A stretch of 64,000 nucleotides of DNA from Tranquillimonas rosea (lineage in GTDB: Bacteria > Pseudomonadota > Alphaproteobacteria > Rhodobacterales > Rhodobacteraceae): positions 1-64,000 of the forward strand of contig NZ_FOGU01000001.1 of assembly GCF_900111315.1 (NCBI RefSeq), written 5' to 3'. Below the pieces are notes generated by a model. It worked only from the letters and a program-made list of their open reading frames with translations. It did not search any database and had not been told where the DNA came from. Numbering within the stretch: position 1 is the stretch's first letter; every line of letters starts with the position of its first letter. A program made the translations under genes and the position numbers. Of the stretch, positions 7,232 to 14,607 are shown piece by piece.

Positions 7232-8482
7232 ATGAAGAAGGCTACCATCACGCAGCTGCCCGATCCATCGGGAACTTCACCCGATCCGCTGACAGATATT
7301 CTGCGGTCCGGCGCGCGTCGGCTGATCGAGCAGGCCGTCGAAGCGGAACTGACAGCGCTGCTGACGGAGCATGCCGAGGAGACGACGCAAGACGGTCGCT
7401 CGCGGCTGGTCCGTCACGGTCACTTGCCCGAGCGCGATGTCATGACCGGGCTCGGCCCGGTGCCGGTCAGGGTGCCCCGGCTGCGTGACCGTGGGCATAG
7501 CCTGGAGAAGATCCGGTTCACCTCGTCGATCCTGCCGCCCTACCTGCGCAAGACGAAGTCGGTCGAAGAGTTGCTGCCCTGGCTCTACCTCAAGGGTATC
7601 TCCAGCGGCGACTTCCAGGAGGCGCTCGGGGCGCTCTTGGGCCCGAACGCGGCGGGGCTGTCGTCGACCACGATCTCGCGGCTGAAGGCTGCCTGGTGGG
7701 AGGAGTATGAACGCTGGCAGCGTCGCGATCTTGCCAGCCGCCGCATCGTCTACATCTGGGCGGACGGTGTCTACTTCCAGCCGCGCATGGCCGAAGAGAA
7801 GCAATGTGTGCTGGTGCTGATCGGAGCCGATGAATGGGGCCACAAGGAGGTCCTCGGCCTCACCGACGGCTACCGGGAGAGCACGCAGAGCTGGCGCGAG
7901 CTGCTGCTCGATCTGAAGCGCCGGGGCCTTGCCCGCTGCCCCGAACTGGCCATCGGCGACGGCGCCCTCGGGTTCTGGGCGGCGCTGCGCGAAGTCTTCG
8001 GCAGCACCCGTGAGCAGAGATGCTGGGTCCACAAGACCGGCAACGTGCTCAACGCGATGCCGAAATCCGTGCAGCCCAAGGCCAAGGGGCATCTGCATGA
8101 GATCTGGCAGGCTGAGACGAAGGCCGACGCGGAGGCCGCCTTCGACTTCTTCGTGGAGACCTACGCCGTGAAATACGACAAGGCGGCGGCCAAGCTGGCC
8201 AAGGACCGCGACGTGCTCCTCGCCTTCTACGACTTCCCCGCCGAACATTGGAAGCACGTCCGGACATCAAATCCCATCGAGAGCCCCTTCGCGACGGTCC
8301 GGCACCGGACCGGCAAGGCCAAAGGGTGCCTGAGCCGGAAGACCGGCCTCGCCATGACCTTCAGGCTCATGATGTCCGCCCAAGCAAAGTGGAGAAAGCT
8401 CGACGGCGCGAACCGTCTGCCCGAGATCGTCCAGGGCATTGCCTTCAAGGACGGCATCAAGCAACTTCAAGCCGCCGCCTGA
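7232..8482 (+). CDS. IS256-family (Mutator-type) transposase, intact
   Basis: The 416-residue protein is full length for the family. The catalytic DDE residues are visible: D178 in IWADGVYF, D243 in AIGDGALGF and E350 in TSNPIES, with the C/H pair in RCWVHKTGNVL typical of this family between the second D and the E. The frame is open upstream to 7151, but ATG 7232 follows AAAGGGA at a fair distance and gives MKKATITQLP, like related proteins. The gene lies between the two inverted repeats, ending 31 bases before the right end of the element. Confidence 0.93.
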   Translation: MKKATITQLPDPSGTSPDPLTDILRSGARRLIEQAVEAELTALLTEHAEETTQDGRSRLVRHGHLPERDVMTGLGPVPVRVPRLRDRGHSLEKIRFTSSILPPYLRKTKSVEELLPWLYLKGISSGDFQEALGALLGPNAAGLSSTTISRLKAAWWEEYERWQRRDLASRRIVYIWADGVYFQPRMAEEKQCVLVLIGADEWGHKEVLGLTDGYRESTQSWRELLLDLKRRGLARCPELAIGDGALGFWAALREVFGSTREQRCWVHKTGNVLNAMPKSVQPKAKGHLHEIWQAETKADAEAAFDFFVETYAVKYDKAAAKLAKDRDVLLAFYDFPAEHWKHVRTSNPIESPFATVRHRTGKAKGCLSRKTGLAMTFRLMMSAQAKWRKLDGANRLPEIVQGIAFKDGIKQLQAAA

Positions 8483-8487
8483 TCAAG

Positions 8488-8513
8488 CCGTCACCAACTT
8501 TTGGGCATAGCTC
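8488..8513 (-). repeat. Right terminal inverted repeat of the IS256-type element
   Basis: This is the partner of 7135-7160. It reads CCGTCACCAACTTTTGGGCA on the plus strand and continues to CTC at 8513. It starts five bases after the transposase stop codon. Confidence 0.85.
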
Positions 8514-8522
8514 CCAACGCGG
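8514..8522. repeat. Right target-site duplication, CCAACGCGG
   Basis: This is the second copy of the 9-base direct repeat that flanks the IS256-type element; see 7126-7134. Confidence 0.8.
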
Positions 8523-8654
8523 TCAGTTTGGGCCGTCCGCGAAGGCCAGCCGGAGAAGCGAATGGTTATGCTCGCTGCGGTGCCGCAGTTTGGCTTTGAG
8601 CCATGTCTGACCTACCTTAGCCTCACGGAAACAGGATATACGTCAGACCGCCGA

Positions 8655-9403
8655 TCAGATCGCTTTCTGGTTCACGCGCTTCGACAGTTCGGCCGCGCTC
8701 TCCTTCCGTTAGCTGTAACGGTTCAGTAGGTAGGTCTTGTTGTCACGGGTGAGGATGGTGAACTTCATCAGCTCTTCCATGAAATCGACCATGCGATCGT
8801 AGAACGGCGACGGCTTCATCCGGCCCGTTTCGCCGAACTCCAGAAATGCCTTCGGCGTGGACGACTGGTTCGGAATGGTCAGCAAAAGCATCCATCGGCC
8901 GAGGATGCGCAACTGGTTCACGGCGTTGAAGCTCTGCGAGCCGCCGCTGACCTGCATGACGGCCAGCGTCTTGCCTTGGGTAGGCCGCACAGCTCCGAGG
9001 GACAGCGGTATCCAGTCGATCTGGGTCTTTAGGATCCCGGTCATCGCGCCGTGCCGCTCGAGCGAGCACCAGACCATGCCCTCGGACCAGGTGACGAGAT
9101 CGCGCAACTCCTTTACCTTCGGATGATCCGCATCCCCGTCGTCGGGCAGAGGCAGACTTGACGGGCAATTGGTCGGGTCTCTGCCCTGAGCCGCGTCAGG
9201 ATGCGGGCAGCTTCCTCGGTCATCAGCCGGCTGAAGGAGCGCTCTCTCAGCGAGCCGTAGAGCAGCAGAATGCGGGGCGCGTGTGTCGCCCGCTTAGTCG
9301 ACAGCAATCGATCCGTGTCGATCGTCAGATGGAACGTTGACGGGCAACCTGGAGTGTCGCCGAGTAGTTCCTGAGGCGGTTGCACGACTCCCACATCCCA
9401 CAT
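8655..9403 (-). pseudogene. arsH: arsH, NADPH-dependent FMN reductase of arsenic resistance, broken twice
   Basis: ArsH is a flavoprotein that oxidises organoarsenicals. The N-terminal part (9403 downward) shows [20 protein letters not shown], the flavin-binding start of ArsH. Near 9150-9170 the homologous reading changes frame, consistent with loss of one base, and continues as [20 protein letters not shown] then [43 protein letters not shown] and [13 protein letters not shown] second lesion is a TAA at 8709-8711 after NRYS: the same frame continues as RKESAAELSKRVNQKAI to the natural-looking stop at 8655-8657. The true start is uncertain. No other ars gene is nearby. Confidence 0.88.
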
Positions 9404-9469
9404 CTCGATGGGCAGTTTGGGTGGGAGTCAGATGATGTAAGATATTGATATAAAACGGTATCGTGAGAA

Positions 9470-9524
9470 TTCAAAATCCCCCGGTGGCAACATCGTGTCG
9501 GTTCGAGTCCGACCTCGGGCACCA
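9470..9524 (+). tRNA. 3' fragment of tRNA-Leu(CAA); probable attachment-site scar
   Basis: The sequence reads as the 3' part of a class II tRNA: anticodon loop TTCAAAA (9470-9476, anticodon CAA at 9472-9474), 3' side of the anticodon stem TCCCC, variable arm CGGTGGCAACATCG, T-arm GTCGG-TTCGAGT-CCGAC (9497-9513), acceptor strand CTCGGGC (9514-9520), A, and encoded CCA (9522-9524). The long variable arm and CAA anticodon identify leucine. The bases before 9470 (CGTGAGAA) cannot pair with TCCCC, and no D-arm or 5' acceptor strand exists upstream. The gene is therefore cut inside its anticodon arm, as left by an element that integrated there and carried its own copy of the 3' end. Confidence 0.88.
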
Positions 9525-9657
9525 AGCCTCTTTAAATGCAAGGGAAATTCCCGGCGCTCCCGCGCTCGGCCGTTCTCGCGCCCCAGCGTGTCCAGACCGA
9601 CGCGCAGGTCGGCGGCCAGTAAAGGCGGCACCTCCGTTCATTGCGACCGGCCGCGTC

Positions 9658-9671
9658 TTGATCACCGTCAA
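9658..9671 (+). promoter_or_regulatory. FNR/FixK-type box upstream of the CBS gene
   Basis: TTGATCACCGTCAA fits the TTGAT-N4-ATCAA consensus at nine of ten positions and is perfect for TTGA-N6-TCAA. It lies 53 bases before the ATG at 9725. A GAGAAT hexamer at 9693-9698 sits where a -10 element would be for activation from about -41. The Crp/Fnr protein encoded at 10294 is the obvious candidate to bind it. Confidence 0.65.
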
Positions 9672-9724
9672 TGCCGCCGGCGGCCACCGCGCGAGAATGG
9701 ACGGAGGGTCAAGGAGGAACTCAG

Positions 9725-10144
9725 ATGAATATCGAGGACGCGATGCATCCCAAGGCTGACTGGGCAAGCGCGGACATGCCGGTCAGCGAGGTGGCCAGGA
9801 TGATGGTCACGGACGACATCGGCGCCGTACCCGTGGGCAAGGACGACCGCCTGATCGGCATGCTCACCGATCGCGACCTGGCCATCCGCGTTGTCGCCGC
9901 CAGGCGCGATCCGGACCGAACCCTGGCCGAGCAGGTCATGTCGCCCGGCATCGTGTTCTGCACCACACACGAGACGCTCGAGGACGCGATACACCTGATG
10001 GACCAGAAGAAAATCCGCAGGCTGCCGGTGCTGGACGAAAACAAGCGCATGATCGGAATGCTCGGGATAGGCGACATCGCCCATGCCGTCGGTCAGAGCC
10101 TTGCCGGAGAATTGCTGCGCGCGGTCGCGGCGCACCATCGGTAG
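9725..10144 (+). CDS. Two-CBS-domain protein
   Basis: The 139-residue protein is a tandem CBS pair and nothing else. The first CBS domain (about residues 4-65) contains VARMMVTDDIGAVPV and IGMLTDRDLAIRV; the second (about 72-135) contains EDAIHLMDQKKIRRLPVLDE and IGMLGIGDIAHAV. CBS pairs bind adenine nucleotides and usually report energy state to a partner. AAGGAGG stands just before the ATG. The gene is the first of the stress cluster right of the tRNA scar and is preceded by an FNR-type box. Its partner protein is unknown. Confidence 0.9.
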   Translation: MNIEDAMHPKADWASADMPVSEVARMMVTDDIGAVPVGKDDRLIGMLTDRDLAIRVVAARRDPDRTLAEQVMSPGIVFCTTHETLEDAIHLMDQKKIRRLPVLDENKRMIGMLGIGDIAHAVGQSLAGELLRAVAAHHR

Positions 10145-10293
10145 GCCCGCTGCCTGCGCACCGGGGTGGGCGCGACAGGAGCGTTGAAGCGATGTGACCG
10201 GTGTCGTACTTTCGGACCCGGGAAGGCCGCCGCGCGCCTTTCCGCCCCGGGGGAGGCACCGCGTGGCGTATGGGGGCTTTCCCGGGGGCGCCT

Positions 10294-11073
10294 ATGGTCG
10301 GCAAACGAACCAATTCACGCAGCGGCGCCTGCCATCTCGGCACCATCTCCCAGCTGAAGGATCTGCCGGACGCCACGCTTCAAAGACTGGAGGCGGTCTG
10401 CCGCGTCCGGCCCTACGATCCCGAGCAGACCGTGATCCACTCCGACGACGAGCCGAACTATGTCGGCTTCGTCAAGCAGGGCGTGCTGCGCATGCAGAAG
10501 ACCCTGCCGGACGGGCGCGAGCACATCGTCGGCCTGCTGGTCGAGGGCGACATGTTCGGACGGCTCTACAACGGCCCGATGCATTTCGGGATCGAGGCCG
10601 CGACCTGGGCCGAGCTCTGCATGATCCCAAGGCCGGCCTTCGAGGCGCTGCTGGCGGACTCGCCGGAACTTGACCGGCTGATCTTTCTCAACATGCTCAA
10701 CGAGCTGGACCGCGCGCGCGACTGGATGATCATCCTCGCCAACCAACGGATCACGGGGCGGATCGCGGGATTCCTGCTGGTTCTCTGCACCCGCTTTCAA
10801 AGTGTCGATCACATCCTGCGACTGCGCGGCGGCGCCATCGAGATTCAGATGCCGATCTCGCGCGCCGACCTGTCGCATCTGCTGGGCACGCGGCCCGAGT
10901 CGATCAGCCGGGCGTTCCATGCGCTCGAGCATGACGGCACGATCAAGCTGGTGCGGTCGGACCTGATTCGCATCGTCGATCCCGAGGCGCTGGTCGAGGT
11001 GGCGGGCGACGACAGGTACGTGGCGAACCATTCTCTCCGGGAGCTCGTGCAGATACTTCAGTCGCGGGAGTGA
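10294..11073 (+). CDS. Crp/Fnr-family regulator without an iron-sulfur cysteine cluster
   Basis: The protein has a cyclic-nucleotide-binding-like sensor domain (YVGFVKQGVLRMQK, HIVGLLVEGDMFG), a long dimerisation helix and a C-terminal HTH (ISRADLSHLLGTRPESISRAFHALEHDGTIKL). The recognition helix has the E-SR pattern of FNR proteins, which read TTGAT-N4-ATCAA, and such boxes lie nearby. The four-cysteine oxygen-sensing cluster of FNR is absent: only C in GACHLG and AVCRV is seen near the N-terminus. It may therefore be a DNR/NNR- or FixK-like member that senses another signal or none. The start is uncertain: ATG 10294 is chosen, ATG 10270 and 10201 are possible. Confidence 0.88.
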   Translation: MVGKRTNSRSGACHLGTISQLKDLPDATLQRLEAVCRVRPYDPEQTVIHSDDEPNYVGFVKQGVLRMQKTLPDGREHIVGLLVEGDMFGRLYNGPMHFGIEAATWAELCMIPRPAFEALLADSPELDRLIFLNMLNELDRARDWMIILANQRITGRIAGFLLVLCTRFQSVDHILRLRGGAIEIQMPISRADLSHLLGTRPESISRAFHALEHDGTIKLVRSDLIRIVDPEALVEVAGDDRYVANHSLRELVQILQSRE

Positions 11074-11112
11074 AGGGCGACGGGCGTTCCGCGGCGCGAA
11101 AGATGGCCACCG

Positions 11113-11126
11113 TTGCGCAATGTCAA
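11113..11126 (+). promoter_or_regulatory. FNR-like box upstream of the small HTH gene
   Basis: TTGCGCAATGTCAA matches TTGA-N6-TCAA at seven of eight positions. It ends 56 bases before the ATG at 11183, almost the same distance as for the CBS gene. It is weaker than the box at 9658, so the call rests partly on position. Confidence 0.4.
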
Positions 11127-11182
11127 TGAGAGGAGGCCACGTGGCGTGCATCAAGGATCCCGGATGACGGAGGAGGAGCACG

Positions 11183-11464
11183 ATGCACGAGGCACATTCG
11201 ACAGCGCAGGAAACCGGTCCGCTCGGACCGGCGCCGCGAGACTCTGTTCTGGCACTGACCGATCTCGGCCTGACGGATCTGGAGATCGCGCGATACTTCG
11301 GTGTCGCGCCCTGCCTGATCCATCGCTTGCGCGTCGGAGCCGCCGAGCGGCCGCCGGCCTCTGCCCAACCCACCGACGATCTCCCCCGTGCCGCGCACGC
11401 CCTGTCAGCGCGCTGGCGGCCGCCGTTGACCGACGGCCCGGCCCTGTCCGTCGTGTCGCCCTGA
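11183..11464 (+). CDS. Small HTH-like protein of unknown function
   Basis: The 93-residue protein has a central segment ALTDLGLTDLEIARYFGVAP that reads as a helix-turn-helix (LGLTDLEIARYFGVAPCLIHRLR). The C-terminal third is proline/alanine-rich and probably disordered. GGAGGAG lies immediately upstream of the ATG at a good distance. It stands between the Crp/Fnr gene and the thioredoxin gene, with an FNR-like box upstream. It could be a small DNA-binding regulator of the cluster. No named family is recognised. Confidence 0.6.
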   Translation: MHEAHSTAQETGPLGPAPRDSVLALTDLGLTDLEIARYFGVAPCLIHRLRVGAAERPPASAQPTDDLPRAAHALSARWRPPLTDGPALSVVSP

Positions 11465-11575
11465 CAGGTTGGGGAGGGAGCGGCGTGGTCCGGGCGGAAG
11501 ACCCGGGCCGCGCCCCTTGATGTCCGCCGGCGCCTATCTGACCTGCTGCAAGCGGCGGCACATCTCGGCCCGGAC

Positions 11576-11589
11576 TTGATCCAGAGCAA
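11576..11589 (+). promoter_or_regulatory. FNR-like box upstream of the thioredoxin-cbpA-cbpM unit
   Basis: TTGATCCAGAGCAA matches TTGAT-N4-ATCAA at nine of ten positions. It ends 65 bases before the ATG at 11655. It would place the thioredoxin and the two chaperone genes behind it under the same regulator as the CBS gene. Confidence 0.55.
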
Positions 11590-11654
11590 GACCGCGCCGG
11601 CCCGGACCGTGTAACCTGCCGGTACGACGCGGCAGGGAGCGGAGAGTACGGCCC

Positions 11655-12089
11655 ATGGCGACGAGGCTGACATGCCTGTCTTGCGGGCAGGGCAACAGGG
11701 TGCCGGACGAGAAACTGTCGGCCCGGCCGAAATGCGGCACCTGCGGGGCGCCGCTGATCCGGGACACGCCGACCGATGTCTCACTCGACCTGCTGGAAAA
11801 GGCGGTGAGGATCGACGAACTGCCGTTGGTCGTCGATTTCTGGGCGTCCTGGTGCGGCCCGTGCCGCATGATGGGGCTCGCCTTTGCCGGTGCGGCGCGG
11901 ACGCTTGCGGGGCGCGCGCGGTTCGCCAAGCTCGACACCGAGGCCTATCCGCAGGCCGGGCAGATCTATGGCATACGGGGCATCCCCCTGCTGATCGCGT
12001 TCCGCGCGGGGCGGGAATTGCGGCGGCAGGCGGGCGCGGTGCCCGAGACGGCGATCGTCGAGTGGGCGTCCGGCATGGCGCGGACCTGA
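11655..12089 (+). CDS. trxC: Thioredoxin 2-type protein with zinc ribbon
   Basis: The 144-residue protein has an N-terminal zinc ribbon with C7-x2-C10 and C27-x2-C30, then a thioredoxin fold with the active site W66-C67-G68-P69-C70 and the cis-proline loop GIRGIPLL. This order is that of TrxC, a cytoplasmic thioredoxin linked to oxidative stress and able to reduce protein disulfides. It heads a unit with the J-protein gene, 23 bases downstream. An FNR-like box lies upstream. The combination with CbpA and CbpM suggests repair of protein damage. Confidence 0.88.
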   Translation: MATRLTCLSCGQGNRVPDEKLSARPKCGTCGAPLIRDTPTDVSLDLLEKAVRIDELPLVVDFWASWCGPCRMMGLAFAGAARTLAGRARFAKLDTEAYPQAGQIYGIRGIPLLIAFRAGRELRRQAGAVPETAIVEWASGMART

Positions 12090-12112
12090 GCGCGGAAACG
12101 GAGTGACGGACG

Positions 12113-13036
12113 GTGAGTGACGATCCCTACAAGGTGCTCGGTGTCGCGAAGACGGCGACGCAGGACGAAATCAAAAAGGCCTATCGCAAGCTCGCGAAGA
12201 CGCTGCATCCGGATCTGCATCCGGGCGACGCCGGCAAGCAGGCCGAGTTTCAGGCGGTCTCCGCCGCCTACGATCTGCTGGGCGACGCCGACAAGCGCAA
12301 GCGCTTCGACGCGGGCGAGATCGACGCGAGCGGGCAGGAGCGGCCGGAGGCGCAGTTCTATCACCATTATGCCGGCCAGAACGCCGGTCGTCGCTACGAT
12401 CCCGGCGGGGCGGGAGGATACGACGACATGTCGGACCTGTTCTCGGAGCTTTTCGGCCGGCGCGGAGGCGGCGGCGGCTTTCGCGGCGACTTCGACGCGC
12501 GGGGCGCCGACCTGCGCTATCACGTCGAGGTCGAGTTCCTCGAAGCCGCGCGGGGTGGCAAGCGGACCTTCACGATGCCCGATGGCGGGCGGCTGGAGAT
12601 CTCGATCCCCGCCGGCGTGCAGGAGGGTCAGATCCTGCGCCTCAGGGGCAAGGGCGCTCCGGGATCGGGCAAGGGACCGGCTGGCGACGCCCTCGTGACG
12701 GTCAGCGTGACGACCCATCCCGTATTTAAACGTGAGGGCAGCGACATCGAGGTCGAGCTGCCGATCACCGTCGACGAGGCGGTGCTGGGTGGCAAGGTGA
12801 CGGTGCCGACGATCTGGGGCGACGTGTCGATGAGGATCCCCAAGGGCGCCTCGTCGGGCCGGCGGCTTCGACTGAAGGGCAAGGGGATCAAGGCCAAGGC
12901 GGAGACCGGCGATCAGGTGGTGCGGCTGCGGATCGTCCTGCCCGAGAAGATCGACCCCGACATGGAGGAACTCGCGCTGCGCTGGCGCAAGCAGGCCGGC
13001 TTCGATCCCCGCGCGGAACTCAGGAGGCGGACATGA
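12113..13036 (+). CDS. cbpA: CbpA-type DnaJ C-terminal domain co-chaperone
   Basis: The 307-residue protein starts with GTG at 12113. A J-domain occupies residues 1-70 with H32-P33-D34, the DnaK-stimulating tripeptide. A Gly/Phe-rich linker follows (about 115-145, FGRRGGGGGF). The C-terminal substrate-binding part has two beta domains (DLRYHVEVEFLEAA, GDALVTVSVTTHPVFKREGSD, LPITVDEAVLGG). There is no zinc-finger domain, so it is the CbpA class and not DnaJ itself. It overlaps the cbpM-like gene by four bases, as expected for a co-chaperone and its modulator. Confidence 0.9.
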   Translation: MSDDPYKVLGVAKTATQDEIKKAYRKLAKTLHPDLHPGDAGKQAEFQAVSAAYDLLGDADKRKRFDAGEIDASGQERPEAQFYHHYAGQNAGRRYDPGGAGGYDDMSDLFSELFGRRGGGGGFRGDFDARGADLRYHVEVEFLEAARGGKRTFTMPDGGRLEISIPAGVQEGQILRLRGKGAPGSGKGPAGDALVTVSVTTHPVFKREGSDIEVELPITVDEAVLGGKVTVPTIWGDVSMRIPKGASSGRRLRLKGKGIKAKAETGDQVVRLRIVLPEKIDPDMEELALRWRKQAGFDPRAELRRRT

Positions 13037-13362
13037 GCCTGGATGAACGCACGGTGGTCGCCCGCGTCGAGCGCCTGACGCTGAGGGATCTGCGCCTGTG
13101 GGTCCGCCGTGGGTGGGTCCGCCCGGAACGGGGCGAGCGCGGGCCGGTCTTTGACGAGGTCGACGTCGCCCGCCTGCGGTTGCTGTGCGACCTTCGCAAG
13201 GACATGGCGATCCCGGCGGACATTCTGCCGGTGGTGCTGACGCTGATCGACCGGCTGCACGAGACGCGGCGCGAATTGCGGACGCTGACCACCGTGATCG
13301 ACGAGCAGCCCGATGCGGTGCGCCGCACCATCGCCGAAAGCGTCCGCGCCCGGCGACAATAG
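13033..13362 (+). CDS. cbpM: CbpM-like chaperone modulator (MerR_2)
   Basis: The 109-residue protein has a MerR-like winged-helix start (LTLRDLRLWVRRGWVRPERG, FDEVDVARLRLLCDLR) and a C-terminal helical stretch. CbpM binds the J-domain of CbpA and restrains it. The start ATG overlaps the cbpA stop (ATGA at 13033-13036), so the two are translationally coupled. The gene ends two bases before the convergent lipoprotein gene. Confidence 0.85.
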   Translation: MSLDERTVVARVERLTLRDLRLWVRRGWVRPERGERGPVFDEVDVARLRLLCDLRKDMAIPADILPVVLTLIDRLHETRRELRTLTTVIDEQPDAVRRTIAESVRARRQ

Positions 13363-13364
13363 CC

Positions 13365-13820
13365 TCAGCAGGAGGACGGGCGCCCGCGGGAGCGGAACCC
13401 CGAACCGGTCCACGAGAACGTCTGTTCCCGGCAGGTCCGCGATCCTTCGAACCAGCGCGTCTCGAGGTCGGAACTGCTGCGCGAATAGGTCAGGCTCAGG
13501 GCCGAGTTCTCGGCCCCGCCGACGGGCAGCGGGAACACCTCGCCGTCGCGGCGGTCCACCACGAAGCCGACCACGCAAGCCTCGCCGCACGGGGCGGTGA
13601 CGATCGAATGGGTCTCGGCGAAATTGGCCGGCGCCAGCAACCCCTCGCGGATGCGCGGCGCATACGGCCGGTATGCTGCGTCGCGGCCCGCGAAATCAGG
13701 CGAGGCGGCGGGCGGGCTTGCCATGTAGCCCAGCGAGTCCTCCTCGGGGACCGACATCCCGCGCTGGCCACAGGCCGCCAGGATCAGCAGAACGGGAAGG
13801 GCTGTCGGAAACCGGGGCAC
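13365..13820 (-). CDS. Small lipoprotein of unknown function
   Basis: The chosen start is GTG 13820, which follows AAGGAG by seven bases. The product begins with a short signal peptide ending in the lipobox LAAC, so it should be lipid-anchored. The frame is open upstream to ATG 13859. The mature part has several cysteines (APCGEACVV, SRTCRE and a C-terminal SSC) that could form disulfides in the periplasm. No family is recognised. It is convergent with cbpM with almost no spacer. Confidence 0.65.
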   Translation of the reverse strand: MPRFPTALPVLLILAACGQRGMSVPEEDSLGYMASPPAASPDFAGRDAAYRPYAPRIREGLLAPANFAETHSIVTAPCGEACVVGFVVDRRDGEVFPLPVGGAENSALSLTYSRSSSDLETRWFEGSRTCREQTFSWTGSGFRSRGRPSSC

Positions 13821-13916
13821 GGGCACGCTCCTTCTGAGGACACGCGCCGAGATGAGCATGCCGCCCGCGCCCTGTCCAATCCTTCCTGCGGGATCGGCGG
13901 CAACCGGTCGGTTGCC

Positions 13917-14411
13917 TCAGGCGAAGCGGCGCGACACCCGTGCCGCGTGCTCGGCCGTCACCAGGCTTTCGGCCAGCCGTTTCTGCAGATCGTCGCCGTC
14001 CAGCCCGTCGCGCGCCGCAAGAAAGGCCGCCGCGACCAACAGCGCGCTCGCCCCCTCGCCGCGGACGGGGGCCAGGCGGTCGGCCTCGCGCATCAGGCGG
14101 AACACGGTGTCGCGGACCTCCTTGTCCTCCATCGGGCGGGCGCGCTTGCGGCCGGGCCGCTCACGCGTCGGCCAGAAAACGACCGTGTGGCCAAGCTCGG
14201 GATCGGCGGCCACCGTGCAGCCGTGATGCCCGATGATGCCGTAACCGGATGCGCGTTGCGCGATTTCGGCGGCACCCGGCCGCGATCCCTGCGCGTCCTC
14301 GATGACAGGCTGCGCGCTCGCCAACGAGCCGTCCCGTCCTTCCGCAAAGTCCACGACGAGCAGATTGTCTCCGCTCACGCCGAGGGGCGAAGTGTCGTCA
14401 TACTTTTTCAT
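13917..14411 (-). CDS. Protein of unknown function
   Basis: The 164-residue protein starts with MKKYDDTSPLG; AAGGGA lies before the ATG at 14411. It shows no signal peptide or membrane segment. Segments such as NLLVVDFAEGRDGSLA, GHHGCTVAADPELGHTVVFW and a helical, alanine/leucine-rich C-terminus (ALLVAAAFLAARDGLDGDDL) suggest a soluble folded protein. It is divergent from the winged-helix regulator at 14608, with 196 bases between, so the two may share control. No family was recognised. Confidence 0.6.
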   Translation of the reverse strand: MKKYDDTSPLGVSGDNLLVVDFAEGRDGSLASAQPVIEDAQGSRPGAAEIAQRASGYGIIGHHGCTVAADPELGHTVVFWPTRERPGRKRARPMEDKEVRDTVFRLMREADRLAPVRGEGASALLVAAAFLAARDGLDGDDLQKRLAESLVTAEHAARVSRRFA

Positions 14412-14607
14412 GTTGTGGTCCCTTGAACCCTCAGAGCACCGGGTCTTGGCGCCCGGCGTCCCCACCGCGCCCAAAGTAGCCACCCAATTGTTGCAAGATT
14501 ATTCACTTTGTAAGGGATCTCGGCTCGCCAAGTGGTTGCCTGTCGCCGCCGGCAGTATCAAAGTGGCGCTCCGTAATTCCCGCGCGACCGATTGTTTAGT
14601 TCTTGAA

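Larger units (their letters stand above)
7135..8513 (+). mobile_element. Complete IS256-family insertion sequence, about 1,379 bp
   Basis: The ends are imperfect inverted repeats of 26 bases: GAGATATAGCTGAAAGTTGG at the left (7135-7160, continuing TGATGG) against GAGCTATGCCCAAAAGTTGG read inward from the right (8513-8488). They share the perfect core AAAGTTGGTGA. An 8-9 base direct repeat, CCAACGCGG, lies immediately outside each end. The single transposase gene fills the element and has all three catalytic residues. Intact ends, an intact gene and an exact target duplication point to a fairly recent insertion. Confidence 0.92.

Noticed and set aside
7277-8257. 326-codon frame antisense to the IS256 transposase
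   Set aside because: Shadow frame with low-complexity composition. The sense frame has all DDE residues.
9325-9525. Minus-strand frame that starts MVPEVGLEPTR
   Set aside because: This is the well-known artefact of translating the complement of a tRNA 3' end; the sequence is the tRNA-Leu fragment at 9470-9524.
9541-9551. Palindrome-like GGGAAATTCCC near the tRNA fragment
   Set aside because: Short, isolated, no T-run and no second copy, so neither a terminator nor a recombinase site can be supported.
10315-11784. 489-codon frame antisense to the Crp/Fnr and HTH genes
   Set aside because: It runs across several real genes and shows no recognisable domain.
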